Source: an uncultured Agathobacter sp. (GTDB lineage Bacteria; Bacillota; Clostridia; Lachnospirales; Lachnospiraceae). From it: a DNA stretch of 64,000 nucleotides. Under the pieces are notes generated by a model. That model saw nothing but the letters and a program-made list of their open reading frames with translations. It had not been told where the DNA came from and searched no databases. The stretch covers positions 1 through 64,000 of the forward strand of contig CALWLL010000061.1 of NCBI GenBank assembly GCA_944381555.1, given 5' to 3'. A program made the translations under genes and the position numbers. Of this stretch, positions 18,745 through 27,430 are shown piece by piece; the stretch's first letter is position 1; every line of letters starts with the position of its first letter.

Positions 18745-20523
18745 TTATGATTCAAACTGGCTATGATATAACATATGATAAAATCCGCCCTGTTTTAGCA
18801 GTTCCTCGTGTGTACCCTGCTCGATGATTTTACCCTCTTTCATTACAAGAATCACATCCGCTTCCCGAATGGTAGAAAGGCGATGCGCCACAATAAAGCT
18901 GGTTCTTCCTTCCATCATGGTTAAGAAGGCTTTCTGTATCCGCATCTCGGTACGGGTATCAATCGATGAGGTTGCTTCATCGAGAATTAACATTGGCGGT
19001 AAACACAGCATAACTCTGGCAATGCAGAGAAGCTGCTTCTGTCCCTGGGATAAATTGCCGCCATCCTCTGCAATGACGGTATCATATCCATTCGGAAGAC
19101 GCTTGATAAAACTATGGGCATGAGCAGCCTTTGCAGCCGCAATCATCTCCTCCTCTGCCGCATCCGGTTTGCCCATGCAGATATTCTCACGGATTGTTCC
19201 TGCTTTTAACCAAGTTTCCTGCAATACCATTCCATAATTTTTACGAAGACTCTTTCTGGTAATTTCCGTAATATCATAAAGCGTCTGCTTTTTCTGCTTA
19301 TCATCCGCCTCCTCACCCAATGCAATCGTACCGCTGTTTACATCATAGAAGCGCATGAGCAGATTGATAAATGTTGTTTTTCCGCATCCCGTTGGTCCTA
19401 CAACAGCTATCCGTTGTCCCGGCTTTACCAAAAGATTAAAGTTCTCAATCAGCTTCTGCTGCGGCATATAAGAAAAGGATACATTTTCAATGGATACGGT
19501 TCCGTCTGCGTTCTCTAATTCATATGCATCTTCAGCATCCGCCTTCTCCGGCGTCTCTTCAATCAGTTCAAAAATACGCGCTGCACAGACAAGTGCATTC
19601 TGAAGCTCGGTTACGACACCCGAAATCTCGTTAAACGGCTTGGTGTACTGGTTTGCGTAAGTTAAAAATGCTGACAACTGTCCAACGGAGATTCCTCCTG
19701 CGATTGCAGATAATGCACCAGTAATCCCAACTGCTGCATACACCAGACTATTGACAAAACGTGTCGATGGGTTTACAAGACTTGAGAAAAAGATTGCATT
19801 TAGTGAATACTTCTCAAGTCTGTCATTGATTTCCTCGAATTTGGTGCGTGCCTCGTCTTCATGTGAAAAAGCCTGAACAACTTTCTGGTTTCCAATCATT
19901 TCATCAATGAGTGTCGTCTGCTCTCCTCTGGTCTCAGACTGCAGCTTAAACATCGAAAATGTCTTTTTTGCGATAAAGCTTGCCACGAATAAGGATACGG
20001 GCGTAATTATCACAACTACCAGTGTAATTTTAAAATTCAGCGACAGCATAAACAATAACGTTCCTATGATGGTTGCAACCCCGGAAAACAGTTGCGTAAA
20101 GCCCATCAGCAGTCCTTCTGCGAAGGTATCTACGTCAGAAATGATACGGCTGACAATATCCCCGTGCGATTTGGCATCAATATATCCTAATGGCAAATGT
20201 TCCATTTTCCGAAAAGCGTCCTTGCGAATGTCCATAACAATGCGGTATGTCATACGATTATTGCAGATATTCATAAACCACTGTGCAACGGCATTTACCG
20301 TGATTACGATAAGCGCCACCTTAATAATCCGCATAATGCCAGCAAAATCAACCACACCTTTTTTTAAGATCAAATCCAGCGCATCTCCCGTCAAAATCGG
20401 AAAATACAAGTTCGTCGCTACGGTTATCAATGCCAGAATAATCGAAATTACAAGCAAAGGAATATTTTTCCTGATGTAACGGAACACTTTCCTAAGGGTG
20501 CTCTTTTGAGACGCTTTACGCAT
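18745..20523 (-). CDS. ABC exporter half-transporter, catalytically complete subunit
   Basis: A 592-residue fusion of a six-helix exporter domain and an ATPase domain. The nucleotide-binding domain has Walker A GPTGCGKTT, signature LSQGQ, Walker B with catalytic Glu (LILDEATSSID) and the switch His (VAHRLST). LSQGQ departs from the usual LSGGQ. Together with the gene upstream it forms a heterodimer of the BmrCD/LmrCD/TM287-288 type, which exports drugs or other amphiphiles. The start at 20523 follows AGGAAAGGGGGGC and overlaps the upstream stop by 8 nt, indicating translational coupling; an earlier in-frame Met lies deeper in the upstream gene. Confidence 0.93.
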   Translation of the reverse strand: MRKASQKSTLRKVFRYIRKNIPLLVISIILALITVATNLYFPILTGDALDLILKKGVVDFAGIMRIIKVALIVITVNAVAQWFMNICNNRMTYRIVMDIRKDAFRKMEHLPLGYIDAKSHGDIVSRIISDVDTFAEGLLMGFTQLFSGVATIIGTLLFMLSLNFKITLVVVIITPVSLFVASFIAKKTFSMFKLQSETRGEQTTLIDEMIGNQKVVQAFSHEDEARTKFEEINDRLEKYSLNAIFFSSLVNPSTRFVNSLVYAAVGITGALSAIAGGISVGQLSAFLTYANQYTKPFNEISGVVTELQNALVCAARIFELIEETPEKADAEDAYELENADGTVSIENVSFSYMPQQKLIENFNLLVKPGQRIAVVGPTGCGKTTFINLLMRFYDVNSGTIALGEEADDKQKKQTLYDITEITRKSLRKNYGMVLQETWLKAGTIRENICMGKPDAAEEEMIAAAKAAHAHSFIKRLPNGYDTVIAEDGGNLSQGQKQLLCIARVMLCLPPMLILDEATSSIDTRTEMRIQKAFLTMMEGRTSFIVAHRLSTIREADVILVMKEGKIIEQGTHEELLKQGGFYHMLYHSQFES

Positions 20524-22258
20524 GCGAAGCCCCCCTTTCCTCTTTTTTAAACTGCGATTCGTAAATTTCACGATATATCTCACATGACTCTAACAGTTTT
20601 TCGTGCGTTCCCATACCAACTGCCTTACCGTCATCTAAAACAATAATCATGTCCGCATGCTGGATGGACGAGGTTCTTTGGGACACGATAAAAATTGTCC
20701 GTTCCCCCGCAATGCTTTTTAGCGCACTGCGAAGTTTTGCATCCGTCGCAAAGTCAAGCGCCGACGCACTGTCATCCAATATTAAAATGTCAGGATTCTT
20801 TACCAGAGCACGCGCAATGGTAAGGCGCTGTCTTTGTCCGCCGGAGAAATTCCGGCCGGCCTGCTCTACCATGTGCTCTAATCCATCTTCTTTATTTCTT
20901 ACCACTTCCGAAGCCTGTGCCAATTCGATAGCTTTCCAGAGTTCTTCCTCCGTAGCGTCTGCATTTCCCCATCGGAGATTTTCTGCAATCGTGCCTCGGA
21001 ATAAGACCGCCTTCTGCTGTACGATACCAACTTTATTTCGAAGCTGCTCTAACGGATAATCCTTTACATCCGTTCCTTCAATTAAAACACTTCCTTTGGA
21101 AGCATCATAGAAACGCGGAATCAGATGCACCAGCGTACTTTTTCCTGCACCTGTTCCACCGATAATACCAATTGTCTGCCCTCTTTTTGCCACAAAAGAT
21201 ATATCGCTTAAAGACTCTTCACTACTCTTGCCATAACTCATAGACACATGCTTAAATTCTACCAGCGGCGCATCCGGTTTAGCCTGTACGTCTGTCCTTG
21301 TTCTTTCCTCAATAGATGATTCTGTACTTAACACATCTGCCACACGATTGCCGCAGGCGACCGCCTTGGTAATCAGAATAATCAGGTTGGCGAGTTTGAC
21401 CAACTCCACAAGAATCTGGGACATATAACTTACCAGCGCTACCACATCCCCCTGGCTAAGCACTCCCGAATATACCTGATTAGCTCCAATCCAGATAATA
21501 ATAATCGTCGCAGCATTTACGATAATTATGGTCAGAGGATTCATAAGCGCGGAAATACGTCCAACCAGAAGCTGCATATTAGTCAGAATCTCATTGCTCT
21601 CATTAAATTCCTTTATTTCTTCCTCTTCTTTGTTAAAAGCACGGATTACCCTGACACCGGATAAATTTTCACGCGTTTTCCCAAGCACACGGTCTAAGGA
21701 TGCCTGTACCTTTTTATAAAGCGGAATTGTAATCAGCATAATACCGAATACCACTGCCGATAACAAGGGAATTGCCACAACAAACACCAGCGCTGCCTTA
21801 ACATCTACAGTAAATGCCATAATCATGGCACCAAACACCACGAATGGTGAACGCATAAAGAGACGCAGTACCATATTAACACCAGACTGAAGCTGATTTA
21901 CATCACTCGTCATTCTGGTAATCAATGTAGACGTCCCGATCTGGTCAAGATCTGCAAACGATAATTTCTGAATCTGTGCAAACAATGCACTGCGAAGCTG
22001 GGTTGCGAAGCCTACTGCTGCCTTTGCCGCAAAAAACTGTGCGCATACCGCACAAGCCAGTCCAATCACCGCCAGAATTATTAAAACTCCAAACCTGCCA
22101 AAGATATAATTCCTATCCCCACTTGCAATCCCAATATCGATAATCTGCGCCACGATCAGGGGTACAATCAGTTCAAAGATAGCCTCCAGCATCTTAAACA
22201 AAGGTGCAATTACGGATTCCTTTTTGTAATCTTTTAGAAATACAAGTATTTTCTTCAT
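20516..22258 (-). CDS. ABC exporter half-transporter, subunit with degenerate ATP site
   Basis: A 580-residue half-transporter with an N-terminal exporter membrane domain and a C-terminal ATPase. Walker A is GGTGAGKST and the signature is a standard FSGGQ, but the catalytic Glu after Walker B is Asp (LILDDSASALD) and the switch His is Gln (VSQRTSS). These two changes are the hallmark of the non-hydrolysing site in heterodimeric exporters such as TM287/288. The substrate is unknown; multidrug efflux is the usual guess. No regulator gene is adjacent. The SD is weak. A copy of the 39-nt intergenic element stands just upstream. Confidence 0.93.
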   Translation of the reverse strand: MKKILVFLKDYKKESVIAPLFKMLEAIFELIVPLIVAQIIDIGIASGDRNYIFGRFGVLIILAVIGLACAVCAQFFAAKAAVGFATQLRSALFAQIQKLSFADLDQIGTSTLITRMTSDVNQLQSGVNMVLRLFMRSPFVVFGAMIMAFTVDVKAALVFVVAIPLLSAVVFGIMLITIPLYKKVQASLDRVLGKTRENLSGVRVIRAFNKEEEEIKEFNESNEILTNMQLLVGRISALMNPLTIIIVNAATIIIIWIGANQVYSGVLSQGDVVALVSYMSQILVELVKLANLIILITKAVACGNRVADVLSTESSIEERTRTDVQAKPDAPLVEFKHVSMSYGKSSEESLSDISFVAKRGQTIGIIGGTGAGKSTLVHLIPRFYDASKGSVLIEGTDVKDYPLEQLRNKVGIVQQKAVLFRGTIAENLRWGNADATEEELWKAIELAQASEVVRNKEDGLEHMVEQAGRNFSGGQRQRLTIARALVKNPDILILDDSASALDFATDAKLRSALKSIAGERTIFIVSQRTSSIQHADMIIVLDDGKAVGMGTHEKLLESCEIYREIYESQFKKEERGASHA

Positions 22259-22278
22259 CTTAACAACACTTTCTATGT

Positions 22279-22317
22279 TCTTTCATACGTTAATGCATCA
22301 GGGTTTTTCCTATGATA
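22279..22317 (-). repeat. 39-nt intergenic element, copy A
   Basis: On the minus strand this begins TATCATAGGAAAAACCCTGA and ends CGTATGAAAGA. It matches copy C (46592-46630) in 35 of 39 positions. It follows the yajC terminator directly and precedes the ABC exporter genes. Function is unknown; see the findings. Confidence 0.75.
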
Positions 22318-22318
22318 T

Positions 22319-22355
22319 AAAATAAGAGGCTATCAGCATGACAACCTCTTATTGC
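22319..22355 (-). terminator. Terminator after yajC
   Basis: AATAAGAGG and CCTCTTATT (22321-22329, 22345-22353) pair, and on the minus strand the stem runs into TTATTTTAT. It lies 15 bp after the yajC stop and separates the tgt-yajC transcript from the ABC exporter genes. Confidence 0.75.
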
Positions 22356-22369
22356 TTTCCTTAATACTA

Positions 22370-22696
22370 TTATTGGGCATCCTCCGGTTTTTCAACCATC
22401 GCTACTGCTGCCTTCTGCATCGGAATACGGCAGTTTCTGTTGTTGCCAAATTCAACGATTACCGTATCATCTGCAATATCAATAATTGTTCCGTAAAAAC
22501 CGCTTGTTGTAAGAACTGTATCTCCTACTGCTAATTCTTTGAGCATTAAGTCTTTCTTCTTCTGTTCCTTAGACTGTGGACGGAAGATAAAAAAGTATAT
22601 AACCACACCAAAGAATGCTAACGGGAGTATGGTTGATACTAAAAGCTCACTCATTCCTACTGTTGTTGTTTCTGCTAAAATTGAATAAAACATCAA
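22370..22696 (-). CDS. yajC: Preprotein translocase subunit YajC
   Basis: A 108-residue protein with one N-terminal membrane helix (about 17-40, ending in FFIFRPQ) and a small cytoplasmic domain with the family motif LAVGDTVLTTSGFYGTI. YajC associates with SecDF and the Sec channel. It lies directly downstream of tgt, the order known from many bacteria, but secD and secF do not follow; an ABC exporter does. Start chosen at the first of two adjacent Met codons; AGGAGG precedes it. Confidence 0.95.
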   Translation of the reverse strand: MMFYSILAETTTVGMSELLVSTILPLAFFGVVIYFFIFRPQSKEQKKKDLMLKELAVGDTVLTTSGFYGTIIDIADDTVIVEFGNNRNCRIPMQKAAVAMVEKPEDAQ

Positions 22697-22816
22697 TTAT
22701 TCCTCCTAATTATATAACTATCCAGACAAGTATACTAGAATTTTCCACTCGCGACAAGCCTTTTTTCAATGATTTGCCCGTTTTTCGCGGATTTCATAAA
22801 AGATTTAGAATCCTTC

Positions 22817-23956
22817 TTACTTCTGCCCCTGACTCATGCCGTATAACTTATCTTCTTTATATGCATGGAAACGGCCTGCATCAAGCGCATCCCGGATTTC
22901 TTCCATCATCGTATTGTAGAAATACAGGTTATGAAGTACGCAGAGTCTCATTCCAAGCATTTCCTTCGCCTTTAACAGATGACGGATATAGGCTCTGCTG
23001 TAATATCTGCACGCCGGGCACTGACATCCTTCTTCTATCGGGCGCATGTCCTTCTCATATTTCTGATTGAACAGGTTGATTTTACCATGATTGGTATACA
23101 GATGTCCGTGACGTCCATTTCTCGTTGGATAGACGCAATCAAAGAAATCCACACCACGCTCTACCCCCTCAAGGATATTTGCCGGAGTGCCTACCCCCAT
23201 CAGATAGGTCGGTTTATTCTTCGGAAGATGCGGCACCGTTACATCCAATACATGATACATCTCTTCGTGGGATTCGCCTACGGCAAGTCCTCCAACGGCG
23301 TATCCATCCAATTCCATCTCGGAAATTCTCTTTGCATGGTCAATACGGATATCATCAAAAACCGCACCCTGATTGATTCCAAACAAAAGCTGTTCCTTAT
23401 TTACAGTATCTTCCAATCCGTTCAGGCGGACCATCTCTGTCTTGCAGCGTTCCAACCAGCGCGTAGTTCTGGCAACTGAATCTTCTACATATTTACGTTC
23501 TGCCACACTCGGCGGACATTCATCAAAAGCCATTGCGATAGTAGAGCCAAGATTTGACTGTATCTGCATACTCTCTTCCGGTCCCATAAAAATCTTACGT
23601 CCGTCAATATGGGAATTGAAATATACACCCTCTTCTTTAATCTTGCGAAGCCCCGCCAGAGAAAACACCTGAAATCCGCCGGAATCCGTAAGGATTGGTC
23701 TGTCCCAAACCATAAATTTATGCAATCCGCCAACTTCTTTAATCAGTTTATCCCCTGTTCGAACATGAAGGTGATAGGTATTGGATAATTCCACCTGACA
23801 TTTCACTTCCTTCAAATCCTCTGTAGATACCGCTCCTTTAATCGCAGCAACCGTACCCACGTTCATGAATACCGGTGTCTGTATGTCCCCGTGTACCGTA
23901 TGGAATACTCCACGTTTTGCGCGTCCTTCTTCTTTTAGTAATTCGTATTTTGCCAT
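22817..23956 (-). CDS. tgt: tRNA-guanine transglycosylase
   Basis: Tgt exchanges guanine-34 of tRNA(Asp, Asn, His, Tyr) for the queuosine precursor preQ1. The 379-residue TIM barrel has the nucleophile region GGLAVGESHEEM preceded by the DSGGFQVFSL substrate-binding segment, and the zinc site CQCPACRYYSRAYIRHL near residue 310. Length and motifs are typical. It is transcribed with yajC and diverges from aroC. No other queuosine gene is in the window. Confidence 0.97.
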   Translation of the reverse strand: MAKYELLKEEGRAKRGVFHTVHGDIQTPVFMNVGTVAAIKGAVSTEDLKEVKCQVELSNTYHLHVRTGDKLIKEVGGLHKFMVWDRPILTDSGGFQVFSLAGLRKIKEEGVYFNSHIDGRKIFMGPEESMQIQSNLGSTIAMAFDECPPSVAERKYVEDSVARTTRWLERCKTEMVRLNGLEDTVNKEQLLFGINQGAVFDDIRIDHAKRISEMELDGYAVGGLAVGESHEEMYHVLDVTVPHLPKNKPTYLMGVGTPANILEGVERGVDFFDCVYPTRNGRHGHLYTNHGKINLFNQKYEKDMRPIEEGCQCPACRYYSRAYIRHLLKAKEMLGMRLCVLHNLYFYNTMMEEIRDALDAGRFHAYKEDKLYGMSQGQK

Positions 23957-24049
23957 TAGCTATACTCTCTTTCTAATACATCTTCTATTTATAACAAATA
24001 TATACCCTGATTTCCATTGCTTTCGCCCGAAGAGTTTACCACAATTTGC

Positions 24050-24079
24050 TTGACGTTTCAAGGTCGGTTTCCCTATAAT
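24050..24079 (+). promoter_or_regulatory. Sigma-A promoter of aroC
   Basis: TTGACG (24050-24055), 18 bp, TATAAT (24074-24079). The predicted transcript starts about 120 nt before the aroC start codon, giving an unusually long leader. Confidence 0.8.
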
Positions 24080-24085
24080 GTAAGA

Positions 24086-24206
24086 TAATAGTTTTCTTGA
24101 GGTTGGTGCGTGGTAATTTTAAAAAGGCCAAAAGAACATGCTGCTAAATCCACACCAAATCCCAAGAACAGTTCTTAGTAGAAATCATATTTTGTGAGGT
24201 AACATT
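24086..24206 (+). promoter_or_regulatory. Long structured aroC leader of unknown type
   Basis: Two distant segments pair: UUCUUG-a-GG (24094-24102) with CC-CAAGAA (24161-24168), and UUGGUG-cg-UGG (24103-24113) with CCACACCAA (24150-24158), giving about 17 base pairs around a 36-nt inner loop. AAGAAC occurs twice (24132-24137, 24164-24169), and both copies could pair with either the 5' UUCUU or the later GUUCUU (24171-24176), so alternative folds are possible. It lacks the T-box bulge sequence and preQ1 motifs I know. A regulatory leader is an inference. Confidence 0.45.
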
Positions 24207-25346
24207 ATGGCTGGTTCAACATTTGGAAAACTTTTCAAAGTTATAACCTGGGGCGAATCTCACGGTGCAGGCATTGGCGTCGTTGTAGACGGCTGCCCCG
24301 CAGGACTTTTGCTCTGTGAGGAGGACATACAGATATTCTTAAACCGGAGAAAACCGGGACAATCCAGATTCGCAACCCCAAGAAAAGAAAACGATTTTGT
24401 GGAAATTCTCTCCGGCGTATTTGAGGGAAAAACTACAGGTACCCCTATCTCTTTGCTGGTGCGCAATGAAAACCAGCGTTCTCACGATTACAGCGATATT
24501 GCCTCTTATTATCGTCCGGGTCATGCAGACTATCCATTTGATGAAAAATACGGATTCCGTGATTATCGCGGCGGAGGACGTTCTTCCGGCCGGGAGACCA
24601 TCGGGCGTGTTGCAGCCGGCGCTATTGCCATCAAATTGCTAAGCCAAATGGGAATTACCTTCCTTACCTACTCTGAGTCCATTGGTCCTGTTTCCATTGA
24701 CAGGAACCGCTTTGATAAGGATGAGATAAACAACAACAAATTATACATGCCGGATGCGGCAGCCGCCTCCGAGGCCTCTTCGTATCTGGAAAAACTGATG
24801 ACCGAAAAGAATTCCTGCGGCGGTGTTATCTGCTGTGAAGTAACCGGACTTCCGGTAGGTCTGGGCGAACCGGTCTTCGACAAAATTGACGCCAGTCTGG
24901 CTAAAGCAATGTTCTCTATCGGCGCTGTAAAAGGTTTTGAAATCGGAGATGGTTTTGCTGCTGCCACATCTACCGGACTTGAAAATAACGATGCCTTTGT
25001 GACTTTTTCCCATGATGCTGCAAGCACCTGCAATACCGCTTGCCTGTATTCCGGAAAACTATCAAAAGCCTCCAACCACTCCGGCGGCACGCTTGGCGGC
25101 ATGACAGACGGCTCCCCGCTTATTATGCGCGCAGCAATTAAACCAACTCCTTCCATTGCTTCTAAACAAAGAACCGTAAATAAAGCCGGGGAAGAAATTG
25201 AAATTGAAATCAAAGGACGCCATGATCCGATTATTGTTCCGCGCGCTGTGGTTGTGGTGGAATCTATGGCTGCAATTACCATTTTGGATGCACTGCTTGA
25301 GAATATGACAAGCAGATTAGATAGGATTGTGGAGTTTTATAAGTAA
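24207..25346 (+). CDS. aroC: Chorismate synthase
   Basis: AroC makes chorismate from 5-enolpyruvylshikimate 3-phosphate with reduced FMN, the last step of the shikimate pathway. The 379-residue protein shows the family signatures GESHGAGIGVVVDGCP near the N terminus, RPGHADYPFDEKYG and the RGGGRSSGRET segment, and NHSGGTLGGMTDG. GAGGT lies 8 nt before ATG. It stands alone on the plus strand, away from other aromatic genes, with its own promoter and a long leader. Its original terminator may be the one at 26070-26103, now separated by an insertion-sequence remnant. Confidence 0.97.
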   Translation: MAGSTFGKLFKVITWGESHGAGIGVVVDGCPAGLLLCEEDIQIFLNRRKPGQSRFATPRKENDFVEILSGVFEGKTTGTPISLLVRNENQRSHDYSDIASYYRPGHADYPFDEKYGFRDYRGGGRSSGRETIGRVAAGAIAIKLLSQMGITFLTYSESIGPVSIDRNRFDKDEINNNKLYMPDAAAASEASSYLEKLMTEKNSCGGVICCEVTGLPVGLGEPVFDKIDASLAKAMFSIGAVKGFEIGDGFAAATSTGLENNDAFVTFSHDAASTCNTACLYSGKLSKASNHSGGTLGGMTDGSPLIMRAAIKPTPSIASKQRTVNKAGEEIEIEIKGRHDPIIVPRAVVVVESMAAITILDALLENMTSRLDRIVEFYK

Positions 25347-25373
25347 AGGGGCGCAAAATTCCAATTTATAGTT

Positions 25374-25416
25374 ATGGGGCTGTCGCATCAATTGAACCGT
25401 ACCCCGTAAAGCAGAC
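25374..25416. mobile_element. Probable terminal region of the IS3 remnant
   Basis: Beyond the transposase C terminus, the segment from TGGGGCTGTCGCATC to GTAAAGCAGACA resembles an insertion-sequence end in position and composition. I cannot align it to the other end with confidence, and no clean target duplication was seen, so the exact boundary is unknown. Confidence 0.35.
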
Positions 25417-25468
25417 AATTAAAAAATAGAAAGTTTTTCTGCCAGTGGGGCTTTCCTGCTGGCAGTAT

Positions 25469-26005
25469 TTATGCCGCCTGCGAATAAATTTCGTGTTTTT
25501 CCAGAGGAGTTAAAACTCCTAAATTCTTTGCAAGCATTTTTGTTATAGTAATCTTCAATCATTTTAACGAATGTTTCTTTATTAGTAAATCTTTTCCCAT
25601 AATACCTTTCCCGTTTGAGAATCCCCCCAAAATCCTTTCATTGGACCATTATCAATACCTTTTCCTAAGCGGGACATACTTTGTGCTATTCCTGCATTTT
25701 CTAACTTATTATGAAAAGCACGGTTAATATATTAGAATCTTCTGTCTGAATGGCATAATAGGTGTGCATCCGTTGTTTGCACACTTGATTGTAGATTTGA
25801 TATTTTTCTTTCTACAGATGCGGAGGACCCGTTTTTCATTTTTACCTCTATTCCATAGTAACCTTCCAGATCATCTCGTATTCTGCGATATCCTTTATCA
25901 GGAGAGCCAATATGTATCTTTTCGATTTCATTTTCTTCTTTAATTGCCTGATAAATTTGCCCTTGTCTAATCTTATAAAAATGCAAAATTGATATTTTAT
26001 CAATT
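25469..26005 (-). pseudogene. Decayed IS3-family transposase (OrfB)
   Basis: Fragments on the minus strand match IS3-family OrfB in order: SPDKGYRRIRDDLEGYYGIEV (N-terminal region, near 25880), then HSDRRF with a stop where Gln is expected, NRAFHNKLENAGIAQSMSR (near 25700), GIDNGPMKGFWG, and a C terminus TPLEKHEIYSQAA ending at 25469. The segment carrying the first catalytic Asp is missing, the catalytic Glu of the MEGFWG motif is Lys, and several frameshifts and stops are present. OrfA is not seen. The element is dead. Confidence 0.85.
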
Positions 26006-26067
26006 TCAGACTGTAGACAAAATGGCTTTGGGATGTAAATCCCAGAGCCATTTTGTCTACAGTCTGA
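26006..26067. repeat. 62-bp near-perfect palindrome at the edge of the IS remnant
   Basis: Arms of 29 nt (26006-26034 and 26039-26067) are complementary except for one G-U-type position, with a 4-nt loop. The outer part reads TCAGACTGTAGACAAAATGG inward from each side. No U-tract follows on either strand, so it is not a simple terminator. It may be two inverted insertion-sequence ends joined together, or a small non-autonomous element. Confidence 0.8.
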
Positions 26068-26069
26068 AA

Positions 26070-26103
26070 CACACTTCAAATCCCGAAGTGTGCCTGTTTT
26101 TTT
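26070..26103 (+). terminator. Intrinsic terminator, plus-strand U-tract
   Basis: CACACTTC (26070-26077) pairs with GAAGTGTG (26085-26092), followed after 4 nt by seven T (26097-26103). The U-tract is on the plus strand, so it would end transcripts coming from aroC. It may also act weakly for trhP on the minus strand, where TTTCAG follows the hairpin. Confidence 0.7.
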
Positions 26104-26120
26104 ATTCTCCGATTCAATTC

Positions 26121-27377
26121 CTAATCCAAGGCTATCGCAGTATCCTCTTCCTGTCTTCTTAGAATATCATACTCCTCCAGTACTATTCCAAGGTCCACAT
26201 AGAATACCTGCTGCGGATGCGGGCAGGACTCCATCTCCTGTCCTTTCTCATCTATCATTTTGCGTACGGTTGCTTGTATGTTCTCCCCGTTTGGTTTCAT
26301 AACTTCAATGACTTCCCCGACTGAGAATTTGTTCCGCTGCTCAATACGATATAGTCCCTCTTTATTTTTCGGGCCTACAATGCCCAGATAGGTATACCCC
26401 TTTTCATAGGTGTTGTTATCGTATATCTGTGTTTCTTCTGTCGGTTTTCCATAAAAGAAGCCTGTTGTAAACTGACGGTAAGTGCAGTTGCTAATCTGTT
26501 CTAAGTACCATCGCATATTTTGCTGATACTTCTGCGGGGATTCCAGATAATCATCAATCGCCTTACGGTATGTACGGGCTACCGTTGCCACATAAAGCGC
26601 TGTTTTCATACGCCCTTCTATCTTATAGCTGTCAATTCCGGCGTCGATCAAGTCCGGAATATGCTCAATCATGCACAAGTCCTTAGAGTTAAAGATATAT
26701 GTGCCTCTCTCATTTTCGTATACCGGAAAGTATTCACCCGGACGTTTTTCTTCCACAACAGAGTATTTCCAGCGGCACGGATGTGTGCAGGCGCCTTTGT
26801 TGGCATCTCTTCCCGTAAAATAGTTAGAAAGCAGACATCTGCCGGAATATGATATGCACATTGCGCCGTGAATAAATGTTTCAATATCCATATCCTCAGG
26901 AATATTCTCACGAATCTCTTTAATTTCTCTTAAAGACAGCTCTCTGGCTGTTACCACACGTTTTGCGCCCAATTCATACCAGAATTTGAATGTACCGTAG
27001 TTGGTATTGTTTGCCTGCGTGCTGATATGCCGCTCAATTTCCGGACAGATTTCTTTGGCCAGCATAAAAATAGCTGGGTCTGCAATAATAAGACCGTCCG
27101 GTCTGTTTGGTTTCATGGCATGAAGCTCCTCAAAATAGGTACGCACCCCGTCTAAGTCATAATTGTGCGCAAGGATATTGGCAGTCACATATACTTTTAC
27201 ATTGTGGTCATGGGCAAACTTGATTCCTTCCGCCATCTCTTCCAATGTAAAATTCTTAGCCTTTGCACGAAGTCCGAATGCCTCTCCGCCAATATATACT
27301 GCATCTGCTCCGAAAATAACAGCAATTTTTAATACTTCCAGACTGCTGGCCGGGCATAGTAGTTCCATTTTTCTCAT
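26121..27377 (-). CDS. trhP: U32 family protein TrhP, tRNA U34 hydroxylation
   Basis: A 418-residue U32 (collagenase-like) protein. The family form with iron-sulfur cysteines carries out prephenate-dependent hydroxylation of uridine 34 in tRNA. Cys174, Cys181, Cys197 and Cys201 in the segment from GAMCISYSGRC to CTHPC are the conserved set. A C-terminal U32 domain follows (about 330-415). It lies 53 bp downstream of the TrmR-like methyltransferase gene, the same pairing as B. subtilis yrrM with yrrN/yrrO, which supports the wobble-uridine role over a protease role. Confidence 0.9.
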   Translation of the reverse strand: MRKMELLCPASSLEVLKIAVIFGADAVYIGGEAFGLRAKAKNFTLEEMAEGIKFAHDHNVKVYVTANILAHNYDLDGVRTYFEELHAMKPNRPDGLIIADPAIFMLAKEICPEIERHISTQANNTNYGTFKFWYELGAKRVVTARELSLREIKEIRENIPEDMDIETFIHGAMCISYSGRCLLSNYFTGRDANKGACTHPCRWKYSVVEEKRPGEYFPVYENERGTYIFNSKDLCMIEHIPDLIDAGIDSYKIEGRMKTALYVATVARTYRKAIDDYLESPQKYQQNMRWYLEQISNCTYRQFTTGFFYGKPTEETQIYDNNTYEKGYTYLGIVGPKNKEGLYRIEQRNKFSVGEVIEVMKPNGENIQATVRKMIDEKGQEMESCPHPQQVFYVDLGIVLEEYDILRRQEEDTAIALD

Positions 27378-27430
27378 GTTTTACCTCTCTTTTGCACTTA
27401 AGCAATCACGATTCGTGTAATCTGCACAAT

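Noticed and set aside
24086..24206. aroC leader considered as a T-box or preQ1 riboswitch
   Set aside because: No T-box anticodon-pairing sequence (GGUGG-type bulge) and no preQ1 aptamer pattern; preQ1 would also make more sense for tgt on the other strand.
24668..25282. 204-codon open frame antisense to aroC
   Set aside because: Ser/Pro-rich translation typical of the reverse strand of a real gene; no ribosome binding site, and aroC is certain.
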